Source: Pseudomonas sp. G34 (GTDB lineage Bacteria > Pseudomonadota > Gammaproteobacteria > Pseudomonadales > Pseudomonadaceae). From it: a DNA stretch of 64,000 nucleotides. Positions 48,821 through 57,738 of this stretch are shown one piece after another (position 1 is the stretch's first letter; every line of letters starts with the position of its first letter). Position numbers and translations under genes: made by a program. A model generated the notes under the pieces. It was given only the letters and a program-made list of their open reading frames with translations, was not told the origin of the DNA and ran no database searches. The stretch is from positions 248,001 to 312,000 of the forward strand of contig NZ_JAVHZV010000030.1 of NCBI RefSeq assembly GCF_031119625.1, given 5' to 3'.

Positions 48821-49512
48821 CTGACCAGCAGGATTCGCCCAAGCCCCTGGACTCGGAAACGGTCGCTGCCTACCTGCGCCTGCACCCCGAGTTCTTTATC
48901 GACCACGACGAGCTGATCCCCGAGCTGCGCATTCCGCACCAGCGCGGCGATACCGTGTCGCTGGTCGAGCGCCAGGTCAAACTGCTGCGCGAGCGCAACA
49001 TCGAGATGCGCCAGCGCCTGGCGCACCTGATGGACGTGGCCCGCGACAACGACCGGCTGTTCGACAAGACCCGCCGCCTGGTGCTCGACCTGATGGATGC
49101 CAGCAGCCTCGAGGAAGTGGTCAGTTGCGTGGAAGACAGCCTGCGCCGGGAATTCCAGGTGCCGTTCGTGGGCCTGATCCTGTTCAGCGACACGCCGCTG
49201 CCGGTTGGCCGTAGCGTCAGCAGCGCCGAGGCTCACCAGGCCATCGGTGGCCTGCTGGCGGGCGGCAAGACCATCTGTGGCGTACTGCGCGAGCACGAGC
49301 TGAACTTCCTGTTCGGTGAGGCCGGCGCCGACGTCGGCTCGGCGGCAGTGGTGGGCCTGTCTTATCAGGGCCTGCACGGCGTACTGGCGATCGGCAGCGC
49401 CGACGCGCAGCATTACAAGAGTTCGCTGGGCACGCTGTTCCTCGGCTATATCGCCGAAGTGCTGTCGCGGGTACTGCCGCGTTTCTCCGCGCCGCTGCGC
49501 TCGGTCAGGTAA
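48817..49512 (+). CDS. DUF484 family protein
   Basis: 231 residues; an N-terminal helical part (YLRLHPEFFIDHDELI, SLVERQVKLLRER) and a GAF-like C-terminal domain (about 100-225). Conserved between dapF and xerC in gammaproteobacteria, so a recombination or division link is often suggested but not shown. ATGA overlap with dapF. Confidence 0.88.
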   Translation: MTDQQDSPKPLDSETVAAYLRLHPEFFIDHDELIPELRIPHQRGDTVSLVERQVKLLRERNIEMRQRLAHLMDVARDNDRLFDKTRRLVLDLMDASSLEEVVSCVEDSLRREFQVPFVGLILFSDTPLPVGRSVSSAEAHQAIGGLLAGGKTICGVLREHELNFLFGEAGADVGSAAVVGLSYQGLHGVLAIGSADAQHYKSSLGTLFLGYIAEVLSRVLPRFSAPLRSVR

Positions 49513-49569
49513 CGCGCCGTCCATAAGGGCGCAGGCGTTGCGCCCTCTTGCCATGGAGCCGCCCCTTTG

Positions 49570-50472
49570 ATGCTCGCCGCCCACCTGGATGCCTACCTCG
49601 AACACCTGCGCAGCGAACGGCAGGTGTCGGCCCACACCCTGGATGGCTATCGCCGCGACCTCCACAAGCTGCTCGCCTACTGTGAGCAGGAAGGCCTGGC
49701 CGACTGGGCGGCGCTCGACATTGCCCGCCTGCGCCGCCAGGTCGCGCGCCTGCACAAGCAGGGCCAGTCGGCGCGCAGCCTTGCCCGCCTGCTCTCGGCC
49801 ACCCGCGGCCTGTACCGCTACCTGATCCGCGAAGGTCATTGCCGACACGACCCGGCAACCGGCCTGACGCCGCCCAAGGGCGAGCGCAGGCTGCCCAAGG
49901 TGCTGGATGTGGATCGCGCCACCCAACTACTCGACGGCGCCCAGGAAGATGACTTCATTGCCCGCCGCGATCACGCCATGCTCGAGCTGTTCTACTCCTC
50001 GGGCCTGCGTCTGTCGGAGCTGGTCGCGCTGAACCTCGACGGCCTCGATCTGCCGGCCGGCCTGGTGCGCGTCAACGGCAAGGGCAACAAGGTGCGCGAG
50101 TTGCCGGTGGGCAGCAAGGCCCGTGAAGCCATGCAGCAATGGCTGCCAATGCGCGCCCTGGCCAACCCGGCCGATGGTGCGCTGTTCATCAGCCGCCAGG
50201 GCCGGCGCATCGGCGCCCGTGCGGTGCAGCTGCGGGTGCGCCAGGCCGGCATCAGCGAGCTGGGCCAGCATATTCACCCGCATATGCTGCGCCACTCGTT
50301 CGCCAGCCATATGCTCGAGTCGTCCCAGGACCTGCGCGCCGTGCAGGAGCTGCTCGGGCATGCCGATATCGCCACCACGCAGGTCTACACCCACCTGGAT
50401 TTCCAGCACCTGAGCAAGGTCTACGACAGCGCTCACCCAAGGGCCAAGCGCCGCAAGGAACAGGATTCATGA
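49570..50472 (+). CDS. xerC: tyrosine recombinase XerC
   Basis: Resolves chromosome dimers at dif with XerD. 300 residues; catalytic Arg147, H238-x-x-R241, His264 and nucleophile Tyr273 are all present, with a Lys in the KGNK loop at 171-174. N-terminal SAM-like core-binding domain at about 1-95. ATG at 49570 preferred over TTG at 49567. Confidence 0.96.
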   Translation: MLAAHLDAYLEHLRSERQVSAHTLDGYRRDLHKLLAYCEQEGLADWAALDIARLRRQVARLHKQGQSARSLARLLSATRGLYRYLIREGHCRHDPATGLTPPKGERRLPKVLDVDRATQLLDGAQEDDFIARRDHAMLELFYSSGLRLSELVALNLDGLDLPAGLVRVNGKGNKVRELPVGSKAREAMQQWLPMRALANPADGALFISRQGRRIGARAVQLRVRQAGISELGQHIHPHMLRHSFASHMLESSQDLRAVQELLGHADIATTQVYTHLDFQHLSKVYDSAHPRAKRRKEQDS

Positions 50473-51164
50473 GCATCCGCCTGATCACCTTCGACCTCGA
50501 TGACACCCTGTGGGACAACCGCCCGGTGATTCTTGGCGCCGAAACCGCGATGCGTGACTGGATAGGCCAGCATGCGCCACGCCTGGCCAGCCAGCCGGTG
50601 GATCATCTGGGCCAGGTTCGCGGCCGCCTGCTGGAGGCCGAACCGGGCCTCAAATACCGTCTCAGCGAGCTACGCCGACGCACCCTTCGCCATGCGCTGG
50701 AAGGCGTCGGCCACGGCCCCGAAGAAGCCGCGCAACTGGCCGAAGGCGCCTTCCAGGCGATGCTCGAAGCGCGCCACGCCATCACCTTCTTCAGCGACAC
50801 GGTCACCACCCTGGAGCTGTTGGCCAACCAGTACAGCCTGGGGGTGATCACCAACGGCAATGCCGATGTGCGCCGCCTCGGCCTGGCGGACTACTTCAGC
50901 TTGATTCTCTGCGCCGAGGAACTGGGCGTCGGCAAACCTGACGCCAAGCCGTTCCGGGAAGCACTTGCCCGCTCGGGGATGAGTGCCGAGCAGGCCGTGC
51001 ATATCGGCGATCACCCCGGCGACGATATCGCCGGTGCCCAGGCAGCCGGCTGGCGCGCCGTGTGGTTCAACCCGGAGGGCAAAGCGTGGACTGGCGAGAG
51101 ACAAGCCGACGCGCAGATCCGCAGCCTGGGCGAACTGCCGGCGCTGCTGCAGCGCTGGGCATAG
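50469..51164 (+). CDS. HAD-superfamily hydrolase
   Basis: 231 residues; motif I DLDDTLWDN (Asp9, Asp11), motif II ITNGN, motif III Lys in VGKPD and motif IV GDHPGDDIAG. Subfamily IA cap. Phosphatase of unknown substrate (YigB-like position next to xerC). ATGA overlap with xerC. Confidence 0.9.
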   Translation: MSIRLITFDLDDTLWDNRPVILGAETAMRDWIGQHAPRLASQPVDHLGQVRGRLLEAEPGLKYRLSELRRRTLRHALEGVGHGPEEAAQLAEGAFQAMLEARHAITFFSDTVTTLELLANQYSLGVITNGNADVRRLGLADYFSLILCAEELGVGKPDAKPFREALARSGMSAEQAVHIGDHPGDDIAGAQAAGWRAVWFNPEGKAWTGERQADAQIRSLGELPALLQRWA

Positions 51165-51168
51165 CGTC

Positions 51169-51225
51169 GGTGGGCTGAAGCCCACCCTACAGGTGACGGG
51201 TCGCAGGGTAGGCTTCAGCCCACCC
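51169..51225. repeat. palindromic GTGGGCTGAAG-type intergenic repeat
   Basis: GGTGGGCTGAAGCCCACC and its inverted copy with GGCTTCAGCCCACC, arms almost identical over 20 bases around a 13-base centre. Same general type as 15559-15636 but different sequence. Confidence 0.65.
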
Positions 51226-51265
51226 AATCATGTTTGCACCCCCGAACGCTGCATACGCCAATACG

Positions 51266-51293
51266 CAAAAGCCCGCCTTCTCAGGCGGGCTTT
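51266..51293. terminator. bidirectional terminator after HAD gene and sutA
   Basis: AAAAGCCCGCC-TTCTCA-GGCGGGCTTT: 7-bp GC stem with A and T flanks between convergent genes. Confidence 0.8.
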
Positions 51294-51316
51294 GGCGTTC
51301 AAATCCAGCGTTCGCG

Positions 51317-51637
51317 TCAGATGGGGCGACTGCCGTACTTGCTGTCAGGCTTCTTGGGCGGATCGGAAACCACGTTGGGCTCCACTTCCTGAACCTTGCC
51401 ACCGCGCGACAGGAACTCTTCCATGGCGCGGGCCAGGGCATCGCGCTCCTTCTGCTTGGCTTCTATGCTCGGCAGCTCTTCGACTTCAACAGCCTTCTTG
51501 GCCTTGCCCTTGGCAGGCGTAGGGCTATCGGATTCGCTGTCGTCATCGGCAACATCACCATCAGCGGCCGCCAGCTCCTCGCCGTCGTCCTCGTCTGCGC
51601 CTTCCAGCTCGTCTTGTTCCAGTTCTTCGTCGCTCAT
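51317..51637 (-). CDS. sutA: SutA, RNA-polymerase-binding survival regulator
   Basis: 106 residues, intrinsically disordered acidic N-terminus (SDEELEQDELEGADEDDG) and a conserved helix and tail (KERDALARAMEEFLSRGG, then SDPPKKPDSKYGSRPI). This matches SutA, which boosts transcription in slow growth. Start at 51637 with GAGG upstream. Confidence 0.85.
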   Translation of the reverse strand: MSDEELEQDELEGADEDDGEELAAADGDVADDDSESDSPTPAKGKAKKAVEVEELPSIEAKQKERDALARAMEEFLSRGGKVQEVEPNVVSDPPKKPDSKYGSRPI

Positions 51638-51713
51638 GTTCAGCCTCATGACTTGCGAAAAGCAGGTTAGTTATAGCCCAGTCGTTCGACGTTGCCGAAC
51701 GGCTGGAAAAAAT

Positions 51714-52139
51714 TCAATTTGCCGCACCTTGCAAGGTTGCCAGCACACGTCGGGCACCACCGTGTTCGCGGTGTTCGCCCAGATAGATCCCCTGCCAGGT
51801 ACCCAGCGCCAAGCGTCCATTACTCACGGGCAGCTGCAACTGAACACCGAGCAGGCTCGCCTTGAAGTGCGCCGGCAGATCGTCCGGGCCTTCATCACAG
51901 TGCTCGTAACCGGTCGCGTCCTCGGGGACGAGACGGCGGAAGAAGCGCTCGAAGTCGCGGCGCACCGCAGGGTCGGCATTCTCGTTGACGGTCAGAGACG
52001 CCGACGTATGCTGCAGCCACAGGTGTAACAGACCCACCCTGTAGCTCGCCAGTTCCGGTAATGCATCCAGCAATTCATCGGTCACCAGATGAAAGCCTCG
52101 CGCCCGTGGGCGCAGGGTGATCAGCCGTTGCTGCCACAT
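51714..52139 (-). CDS. yjbQ: YjbQ family (UPF0047) protein
   Basis: 141 residues. LWLQHTSASLTVNENADP is the UPF0047 signature, followed by GTWQGIYLGEHR. Members show low thiamine phosphate synthase activity; physiological role unclear. Start at 52139 by conservation; longer starts overlap the amt terminator. Confidence 0.85.
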   Translation of the reverse strand: MWQQRLITLRPRARGFHLVTDELLDALPELASYRVGLLHLWLQHTSASLTVNENADPAVRRDFERFFRRLVPEDATGYEHCDEGPDDLPAHFKASLLGVQLQLPVSNGRLALGTWQGIYLGEHREHGGARRVLATLQGAAN

Positions 52140-52183
52140 GCTCGTCGCCTCGTTTTTCAACGCGCGCATTCTAGCGTGCCGGA

Positions 52184-52216
52184 CAAAAAAGCAAAGGGCG
52201 CCTGAGCGCCCTTTGC
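52184..52216 (-). terminator. terminator of the glnK-amt operon
   Basis: GCAAAGGGCGC-CTGA-GCGCCCTTTGC, an 11-bp perfect stem followed on the minus strand by TTTTTTG, 54 bases after the amt stop. Confidence 0.85.
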
Positions 52217-52269
52217 TGTTGTTCGGCATCATTTTTAGTGATGACGCATCGGGCTATCGCCCGCAGCCA

Positions 52270-53523
52270 TCACTTCTTGCTGGTGAACTCGGGGTAGGCT
52301 TCCATGCCGCACTCGACCTGATCCACGCCGTCGTACTCTTCTTCCTCGGAAACCCGCAGGCCGATGACCGCCTTGATAAGGCTCCAGATGATCAGGCTGG
52401 CGATGAACACCCAGGCGAAGATGCTGGCGATACCGAGCAGTTGCGCCCCCAGGCTGGCTTCCGGGTTGGTCAGGCAAACCGCCAGGGTGCCCCAGATACC
52501 CGCCACGCCGTGCACGGAGATGGCACCGACAGGGTCATCGATCCTGATCTTGTCGAAGGCGAGAATGGCGAACACCACCAGCACGCCGCCTACGCCGCCG
52601 ATCAGGGTGGCCTGCAACGCGCCTGGGGTCAGCGGCTCGGCGGTGATCGACACCAGACCGGCCAGCGCACCGTTGATGGCCATGGTCAGGTCGGCCTTGC
52701 CGAACAGGATGCGTGCCACGATCAGCGCGGCGATCAGACCGCCAGCGGCTGCCATGTTGGTGTTGACGAACACCTGAGCGACGGCGTTGGCATCCTCGAT
52801 GGTGCTCATCTTCAACTGCGAACCACCATTGAAGCCGAACCAGCCCATCCACAGGATGAACATGCCCAACGCTGCCAGCGGCAGATTGGCACCGGGGATG
52901 GCGTTGATCTGGCCATTGGCGCCGTATTTACCCTTGCGCGCGCCGAGCAGCATCACTCCGGCCAGGGCAGCGGCAGCACCGGCCATATGGACGACACTGG
53001 AACCGGCGAAGTCGAGGAAACCCGCTGCATCGAGGAAACCACCGCCCCATTTCCAGAAGCCCTGCACCGGGTAGATGAAGGCGGTCATCACCACCGCAAA
53101 CGCGATGAACGACCAGAGCTTCATGCGCTCGGCGACGGCACCGGAAACGATCGACATGCAGGTAGCAGCGAACACGATCTGGAAGAAGAAATCCGAGCGC
53201 GCGGCGTAATAAGGCGCGTCTTCGCCACCGGCCAGCACGGACTCGACGCTGTGTTCATCACCGATCAGCCAGCCCAGGCTCGGCAGGAAGCCGCCCTCGG
53301 GGCTGGAATACATGATGTGGTAGCCGATCAGCAGATACATGATGCAGGCGATGGCAAACAGCGCCACGTTCTTGGTGAGGATCTCGGTGGTGTTCTTGGC
53401 ACGCACCAGGCCCGCTTCGAGCATGGCGAAACCCGCGGCCATCCACATCACCAAGGCGCCGCAAATCAGGAAGTAGAAGGTATCGAAACCGTACTGCAAA
53501 GCAGTCAATGCTGTGTTGTCCAT
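52270..53523 (-). CDS. amtB2: ammonium transporter, second Amt
   Basis: 417 residues, about 11 membrane helices, no obvious cleaved signal. Pore histidine region HMAGAAAALAG and VHGVAGIWG. Compared with the upstream Amt it has a distinct N-terminus (MDNTALTALQYGFDTFYF) and C-terminal tail, so it is a diverged paralogue. GAGG before ATG. Similar tandem amtB1-amtB2 behind glnK is known in P. stutzeri. It may differ in affinity or in control by GlnK. Confidence 0.9.
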   Translation of the reverse strand: MDNTALTALQYGFDTFYFLICGALVMWMAAGFAMLEAGLVRAKNTTEILTKNVALFAIACIMYLLIGYHIMYSSPEGGFLPSLGWLIGDEHSVESVLAGGEDAPYYAARSDFFFQIVFAATCMSIVSGAVAERMKLWSFIAFAVVMTAFIYPVQGFWKWGGGFLDAAGFLDFAGSSVVHMAGAAAALAGVMLLGARKGKYGANGQINAIPGANLPLAALGMFILWMGWFGFNGGSQLKMSTIEDANAVAQVFVNTNMAAAGGLIAALIVARILFGKADLTMAINGALAGLVSITAEPLTPGALQATLIGGVGGVLVVFAILAFDKIRIDDPVGAISVHGVAGIWGTLAVCLTNPEASLGAQLLGIASIFAWVFIASLIIWSLIKAVIGLRVSEEEEYDGVDQVECGMEAYPEFTSKK

Positions 53524-53642
53524 TATTTATTCACCTCTGGCCGTTGCGCACTAGGATGCGCTGTGCGGTCGAGGCGCCCGGGGTTGGCTCCGGGCGCACT
53601 CCGTGTGCTGTCGGCCCGCCACAGAAAGCGGGCCACGGGTAC

Positions 53643-54959
53643 TTACAGGATGTAGCCACGCTCGTTGTGCTGAGCCAGGTCGAGGCCGACCGACTCGTCT
53701 TCGTCGCTGACCCGCAGGCCCATCACGCCATCGATGACCTTGAGGATCACGAAGGTGACGATGCCGGTGTAGATCACGGTAAAGGCGACGCCCTTGAACT
53801 GGATCCACAGCTGCAGGCCGATGTTCTCGACCTCACCGAAGCCGCCCAGGGCAGGTGCCGCGAACACGCCGGTCAGCAGCGCGCCGACGATGCCGCCCAC
53901 GCCGTGTACGCCGAACACGTCCAGCGAGTCGTCGTAGCCGAGCTTGCGCTTGAGGCTGGTGGCGCAGAAGAAGCAGATCACGCCCGCCGACAGGCCGATG
54001 ATCATCGCCCCCATCGGGCCGACGGTACCGGCAGCCGGGGTGATACCGATCAGGCCGGCAACCACACCCGAGGCAATGCCCAGTGCGCTGGGTTTGCCGT
54101 GGGTGATCCACTCGGCGAACATCCAGCCCAGGGCAGCGGCGGCGGTGGCGATCTGGGTAACCAACATGGCCATGCCGGCGGTCTGGTCAGCAGCGGCCGC
54201 GGAGCCGGCGTTGAAGCCGAACCAGCCAACCCACAGCATTGCCGCACCGATCAGGGTATAGCCCAGGTTGTGCGGTGCCATGGCCACGCTCGGATAGCCC
54301 TTGCGCTTGCCGAGCACGATGCACGCCACCAGGCCTGCGATACCGGCGTTGATGTGCACCACGGTGCCACCAGCAAAATCGAGCACGCCCCAGTCCCACA
54401 TCAGTGCCCCATCGCCGCCCCAGACCATGTGCGCGATCGGCGCATAGACCAGGGTGAACCACACCGTCATGAACACCAGCATCGCGGAGAACTTCATGCG
54501 CTCGGCGAAGGCACCGACGATCAGCGCCGGGGTGATGATGGCGAAGGTCATCTGGAAGGTGATGAATACACTTTCCGGAAAGGCCGCGGTCAGCGATTCC
54601 TTGGTCAGGTTGCCGAGGAACATGTTGCCCAGACCACCCACGAAGGAACTGAAGTTGGTCACCCCGGCTTCCATCCCGGTGGTGTCGAACGCCAGGCTGT
54701 AGCCATAGGCGAACCACAGGAGGCTCATCAGCGCGGTGATGGCGAAGCACTGCATCATCACCGACAGGACGTTCTTGGAACGCACCATGCCCGCATAGAA
54801 CAGCGCCAGGCCTGGAATGGTCATGAACAGCACCAGGGCGGTGGCGGTCATCATCCAGGCCGTATCACCGGAATTCAGCGTTTTTTCCTGAGCCAGAACC
54901 AGGCTTGGGAAAAACAGGGACAAAAGGGCTCCAAGCCCTGCGATTTTTCGCAGAGTCAT
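53643..54959 (-). CDS. amtB: ammonium transporter AmtB
   Basis: 438 residues with N-terminal signal-like helix (cleaved in E. coli AmtB, ending near LVLA) and about 11 membrane helices. Twin pore histidines lie in VVHINAGIAG and VFGVHGVGG. The Amt cytoplasmic C-terminal tail has GLRVSDEDE. GlnK binds such tails to shut transport. It is 39 bases downstream of glnK. Confidence 0.95.
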   Translation of the reverse strand: MTLRKIAGLGALLSLFFPSLVLAQEKTLNSGDTAWMMTATALVLFMTIPGLALFYAGMVRSKNVLSVMMQCFAITALMSLLWFAYGYSLAFDTTGMEAGVTNFSSFVGGLGNMFLGNLTKESLTAAFPESVFITFQMTFAIITPALIVGAFAERMKFSAMLVFMTVWFTLVYAPIAHMVWGGDGALMWDWGVLDFAGGTVVHINAGIAGLVACIVLGKRKGYPSVAMAPHNLGYTLIGAAMLWVGWFGFNAGSAAAADQTAGMAMLVTQIATAAAALGWMFAEWITHGKPSALGIASGVVAGLIGITPAAGTVGPMGAMIIGLSAGVICFFCATSLKRKLGYDDSLDVFGVHGVGGIVGALLTGVFAAPALGGFGEVENIGLQLWIQFKGVAFTVIYTGIVTFVILKVIDGVMGLRVSDEDESVGLDLAQHNERGYIL

Positions 54960-54998
54960 GATTTAACTCCTGGGACGATTGGGGGTGGGGGCGGAGCT

Positions 54999-55337
54999 TT
55001 AGATCGCGTCGGTATCGGTTTCGCCGGTACGGATGCGGATCGCCTGTTCCAGGTTTACAACGAAAATCTTGCCGTCACCGATCTTGCCGGTGTTGGCAGC
55101 CTTGGTGATGGCCTCGATGACGCGGTCCAGCTGATCGTCAGCGATCGCCACGTCGATCTTCACCTTGGGCAGGAAATCGACGACATATTCAGCGCCGCGG
55201 TAAAGCTCGGTGTGGCCCTTCTGGCGGCCGAAGCCTTTCACTTCGGTGACGGTGATGCCTTGCACGCCGATTTCCGACAGTGATTCGCGGACATCGTCCA
55301 GCTTGAACGGCTTGATGATGGCAGTGACTAGTTTCAT
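54999..55337 (-). CDS. glnK: nitrogen regulatory protein P-II, GlnK
   Basis: 112-residue PII trimer subunit that senses 2-oxoglutarate and ATP. The T-loop uridylylation site is Tyr51 in RGAEYVVDF; TGKIGDGKIFV is the PII C-terminal signature. First gene of the operon with both Amt proteins, which it should block when nitrogen is plentiful. Confidence 0.96.
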   Translation of the reverse strand: MKLVTAIIKPFKLDDVRESLSEIGVQGITVTEVKGFGRQKGHTELYRGAEYVVDFLPKVKIDVAIADDQLDRVIEAITKAANTGKIGDGKIFVVNLEQAIRIRTGETDTDAI

Positions 55338-55728
55338 GAAACTCTCTCCCGTGTAAGGTGGACTTGCCCCAGGAATTGTTACCCCGGCCCAAGTCTAAGC
55401 TCAGTGTCTGGCTTTTGTATGCATCGGTTGCCAAGACGGGCTGACCAACTGCTCGCGGTGAACCCTCCCCGCCCGTTCGCTACAAACCGAACCGCATCGG
55501 TGCATGGGTCATGAGCCTCTAAGCAGAAAGCTTGCCAATACCGGCAAAACGCCGCTTTTCAGGAGCTTACGGGCCTGCCGGCGATTGTGATCGATGTCAC
55601 GCCAAGCTCTTCGCACCAGAAGGGCGCCAATCCGCACAGCACTGTGCGCAATATTGGTGCGCGCCCGCATCGCCGGCCGTGAAAACCCACCGTGCTACAC
55701 TGCCGCCAACTCATTCTGGAAGGTTCCC
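55338..55728. other. glnK-ubiK divergent intergenic region
   Basis: 391 bases without a supported gene. Holds a possible NtrC site and must carry promoters in both directions; no full sigma54 -24/-12 was found. TGCTACACT (extended -10 type) at 55693-55701 could serve ubiK. Confidence 0.4.
55488..55504. promoter_or_regulatory. possible NtrC-binding site upstream of glnK
   Basis: On the minus strand TGCACC-GATGC-GGTTCG; the NtrC consensus is TGCACC-N5-GGTGCA, so the left half is perfect and the right half matches four of six. About 155 bases before glnK, a normal enhancer distance. Confidence 0.35.
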
Positions 55729-56001
55729 ATGCTGCCACCCAAAGCGTTGCTCGATGCCCTCAGCAGCCAGGCGAGTCGCCTGCTCAGCGGTGACACTCCA
55801 TTGCCGCGCAGTGAAATCGAAAGCCAGCTCAAGGCGCTGCTGCAGAGCAGCTTCAGCAAGCTGGACCTGGTCAGCCGCGAAGAATTCGATAGCCAGATGG
55901 TCGTGCTGGCCCGCACCCGCGCGCGCCTCGAGGCCCTGGAAGCCAAGGTTGCCGAGCTGGAAAGCCGCACCGCAGCGACGCAGCACGCACCGGCCGAGTA
56001 G
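55729..56001 (+). CDS. ubiK: UbiK ubiquinone-biosynthesis accessory factor
   Basis: 90 residues from ATG at 55729, BMFP/YqiC family: amphipathic N-terminal helix and C-terminal coiled coil (VLARTRARLEALEAKVAELE). It assists the aerobic ubiquinone complex (with UbiJ) in E. coli. GGAAGG upstream. Confidence 0.88.
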   Translation: MLPPKALLDALSSQASRLLSGDTPLPRSEIESQLKALLQSSFSKLDLVSREEFDSQMVVLARTRARLEALEAKVAELESRTAATQHAPAE

Positions 56002-56035
56002 CCTGCTCGGCCGGCAGACGATCAAGGAGCGATCA

Positions 56036-57526
56036 ATGTCATTGGCCATCGTCCATAGCCGCGCCCAGGTCGGCGTCGATGCACCCAGCGTGACCGTCGA
56101 GGCACACCTGGCCAACGGCCTGCCTTCCCTGGCGCTGGTCGGGCTGCCGGAGACCGCGGTCAAGGAATCCAAGGATCGCGTGCGCAGCGCCATCCTCAAC
56201 TGCGCCCTCGACTTCCCGCCCCGGCGCATCACCCTGAACCTGGCGCCGGCCGATCTGCCGAAGGATGGCGGTCGCTTCGACCTGGCGATCGCCCTTGGCA
56301 TCCTCGCGGCCAGCGGCCAGTTGCCTGCTGAATCGCTGAGCAACCTCGAATGCCTCGGCGAGCTCGCCCTGTCAGGCACCATACGCCCGGTGCAGGGCGT
56401 GCTGCCCGCCGCACTGGCCGCCCGGCATGCAGGCCGCACCCTGGTGGTGCCCAGGGAAAACGCCGAGGAAGCCAGCCTGGCCAGCGGCCTCACCGTACTG
56501 GCCGTCGAGCACCTGCTGGAGCTGGTGGCGCACCTTAACGGCCAGACACCGCTGGCGCCCTATGAGGCCCAGGGCCTGCTGCGTCATACCCAGCCCTATC
56601 CGGATCTTGCCGAGGTGCAGGGCCAGATCGCCGCCAAACGCGCCCTGCTGGTTGCCGCCGCCGGCGGCCACAACCTGCTGCTGAGCGGGCCGCCAGGTAC
56701 CGGTAAAACCCTGCTGGCCAGCCGCCTGCCCGGCCTGCTGCCGCCGCTGACCGAGGAAGAAGCCCTGCAGGTTGCCGCGATTCGCTCGGTGGCCAGCCAT
56801 ACGCCGCTGCAGAGCTGGCCGCAACGACCGTTCAGGCACCCGCACCACAGCGCCTCCGGCCCGGCCCTGGTGGGCGGCGGCAGCCGTCCGCAGCCGGGAG
56901 AAATCACCCTGGCCCACCACGGCGTGCTGTTTCTCGATGAACTGCCCGAATTCGACCGCCGCGTGCTCGAAGTGCTGCGCGAGCCGTTGGAAAGTGGCCA
57001 GATCGTCATCGCTCGGGCCCGGGACAAGGTCGCCTTTCCGGCCCGTTTCCAGTTGGTCGCCGCCATGAACCCCTGCCCCTGCGGGTTTCTAGGCGACGCC
57101 AGCGGGCGCTGTCGCTGCAGCCCTGAGCAGATCCAGCGCTACCGCGGCAAGCTCTCCGGGCCGCTGCTCGACCGCATCGACCTGCACATCACCGTGGCCC
57201 GCGAGAGCACCCAGCTCGACGTCCCAGCCGATGACGGCGAGACCAGCGCGTCCGCCGCCAGCCGCGTCGCGGCAGCGCGGGATATCCAGCTGCACCGCCA
57301 GGGCATCGCCAACGCCTTTCTCGACCTGCCAGGGCTGCGTGCCCATTGCCACCTGGCCGAGGCGGACCGCCAGTGGCTGGAGCACGCCTGCGAGCGCCTC
57401 ACGCTGTCGCTGCGCTCGGCGCACCGTGTGCTGAAAGTGGCACGCACGCTGGCGGATCTGCAGGGCGAGGAGCGGATCAGCCGCCAGCACCTGGCCGAGG
57501 CGCTGCAGTACCGCACCAACCTGTGA
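56036..57526 (+). CDS. comM: ComM/YifB-family Mg-chelatase-like AAA ATPase
   Basis: 496 residues from ATG at 56036, with AAGGAG upstream. A N-terminal Lon-like S16 fold (about 1-170) is followed by an AAA domain with Walker A GPPGTGKT and Walker B FLDELPEF, and a CXCXXG zinc-like NPCPCGFLG segment. ComM is a branch-migration helicase used in natural transformation in related bacteria; whether this strain is competent is unknown, though it encodes type IV pili. Confidence 0.92.
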   Translation: MSLAIVHSRAQVGVDAPSVTVEAHLANGLPSLALVGLPETAVKESKDRVRSAILNCALDFPPRRITLNLAPADLPKDGGRFDLAIALGILAASGQLPAESLSNLECLGELALSGTIRPVQGVLPAALAARHAGRTLVVPRENAEEASLASGLTVLAVEHLLELVAHLNGQTPLAPYEAQGLLRHTQPYPDLAEVQGQIAAKRALLVAAAGGHNLLLSGPPGTGKTLLASRLPGLLPPLTEEEALQVAAIRSVASHTPLQSWPQRPFRHPHHSASGPALVGGGSRPQPGEITLAHHGVLFLDELPEFDRRVLEVLREPLESGQIVIARARDKVAFPARFQLVAAMNPCPCGFLGDASGRCRCSPEQIQRYRGKLSGPLLDRIDLHITVARESTQLDVPADDGETSASAASRVAAARDIQLHRQGIANAFLDLPGLRAHCHLAEADRQWLEHACERLTLSLRSAHRVLKVARTLADLQGEERISRQHLAEALQYRTNL

Positions 57527-57603
57527 GGCGCCACAAATAAGCTGAACGAAACGGCTAATGGCTTATCGATAGCAGGCGTTACCCAGAATCCGACTATCGG
57601 TGA

Positions 57604-57612
57604 TGCTACAAT
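57604..57612 (+). promoter_or_regulatory. possible extended -10 of betT
   Basis: TGCTACAAT, an extended -10 type, 126 bases before the betT ATG; -35 weak. No BetI-like operator identified. Confidence 0.35.
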
Positions 57613-57738
57613 CGCGGGCCTCCGCTTTTGGCGGCCATCCGAAAAACCGAGTCGCTTTGCTATCCAGCCCTCCCGGCCCAGACCAGGTGATTGGCTGAGT
57701 AAGCCCAGGAAAGACTCTGACCAAGGAGAGCTAGCTCA

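Noticed and set aside
55410..55436. TTGGCAACCGATGCAT on the minus strand as a sigma54 promoter of glnK
   Set aside because: GG and GC are 8 bases apart rather than 10, so it does not fit the -24/-12 rule.
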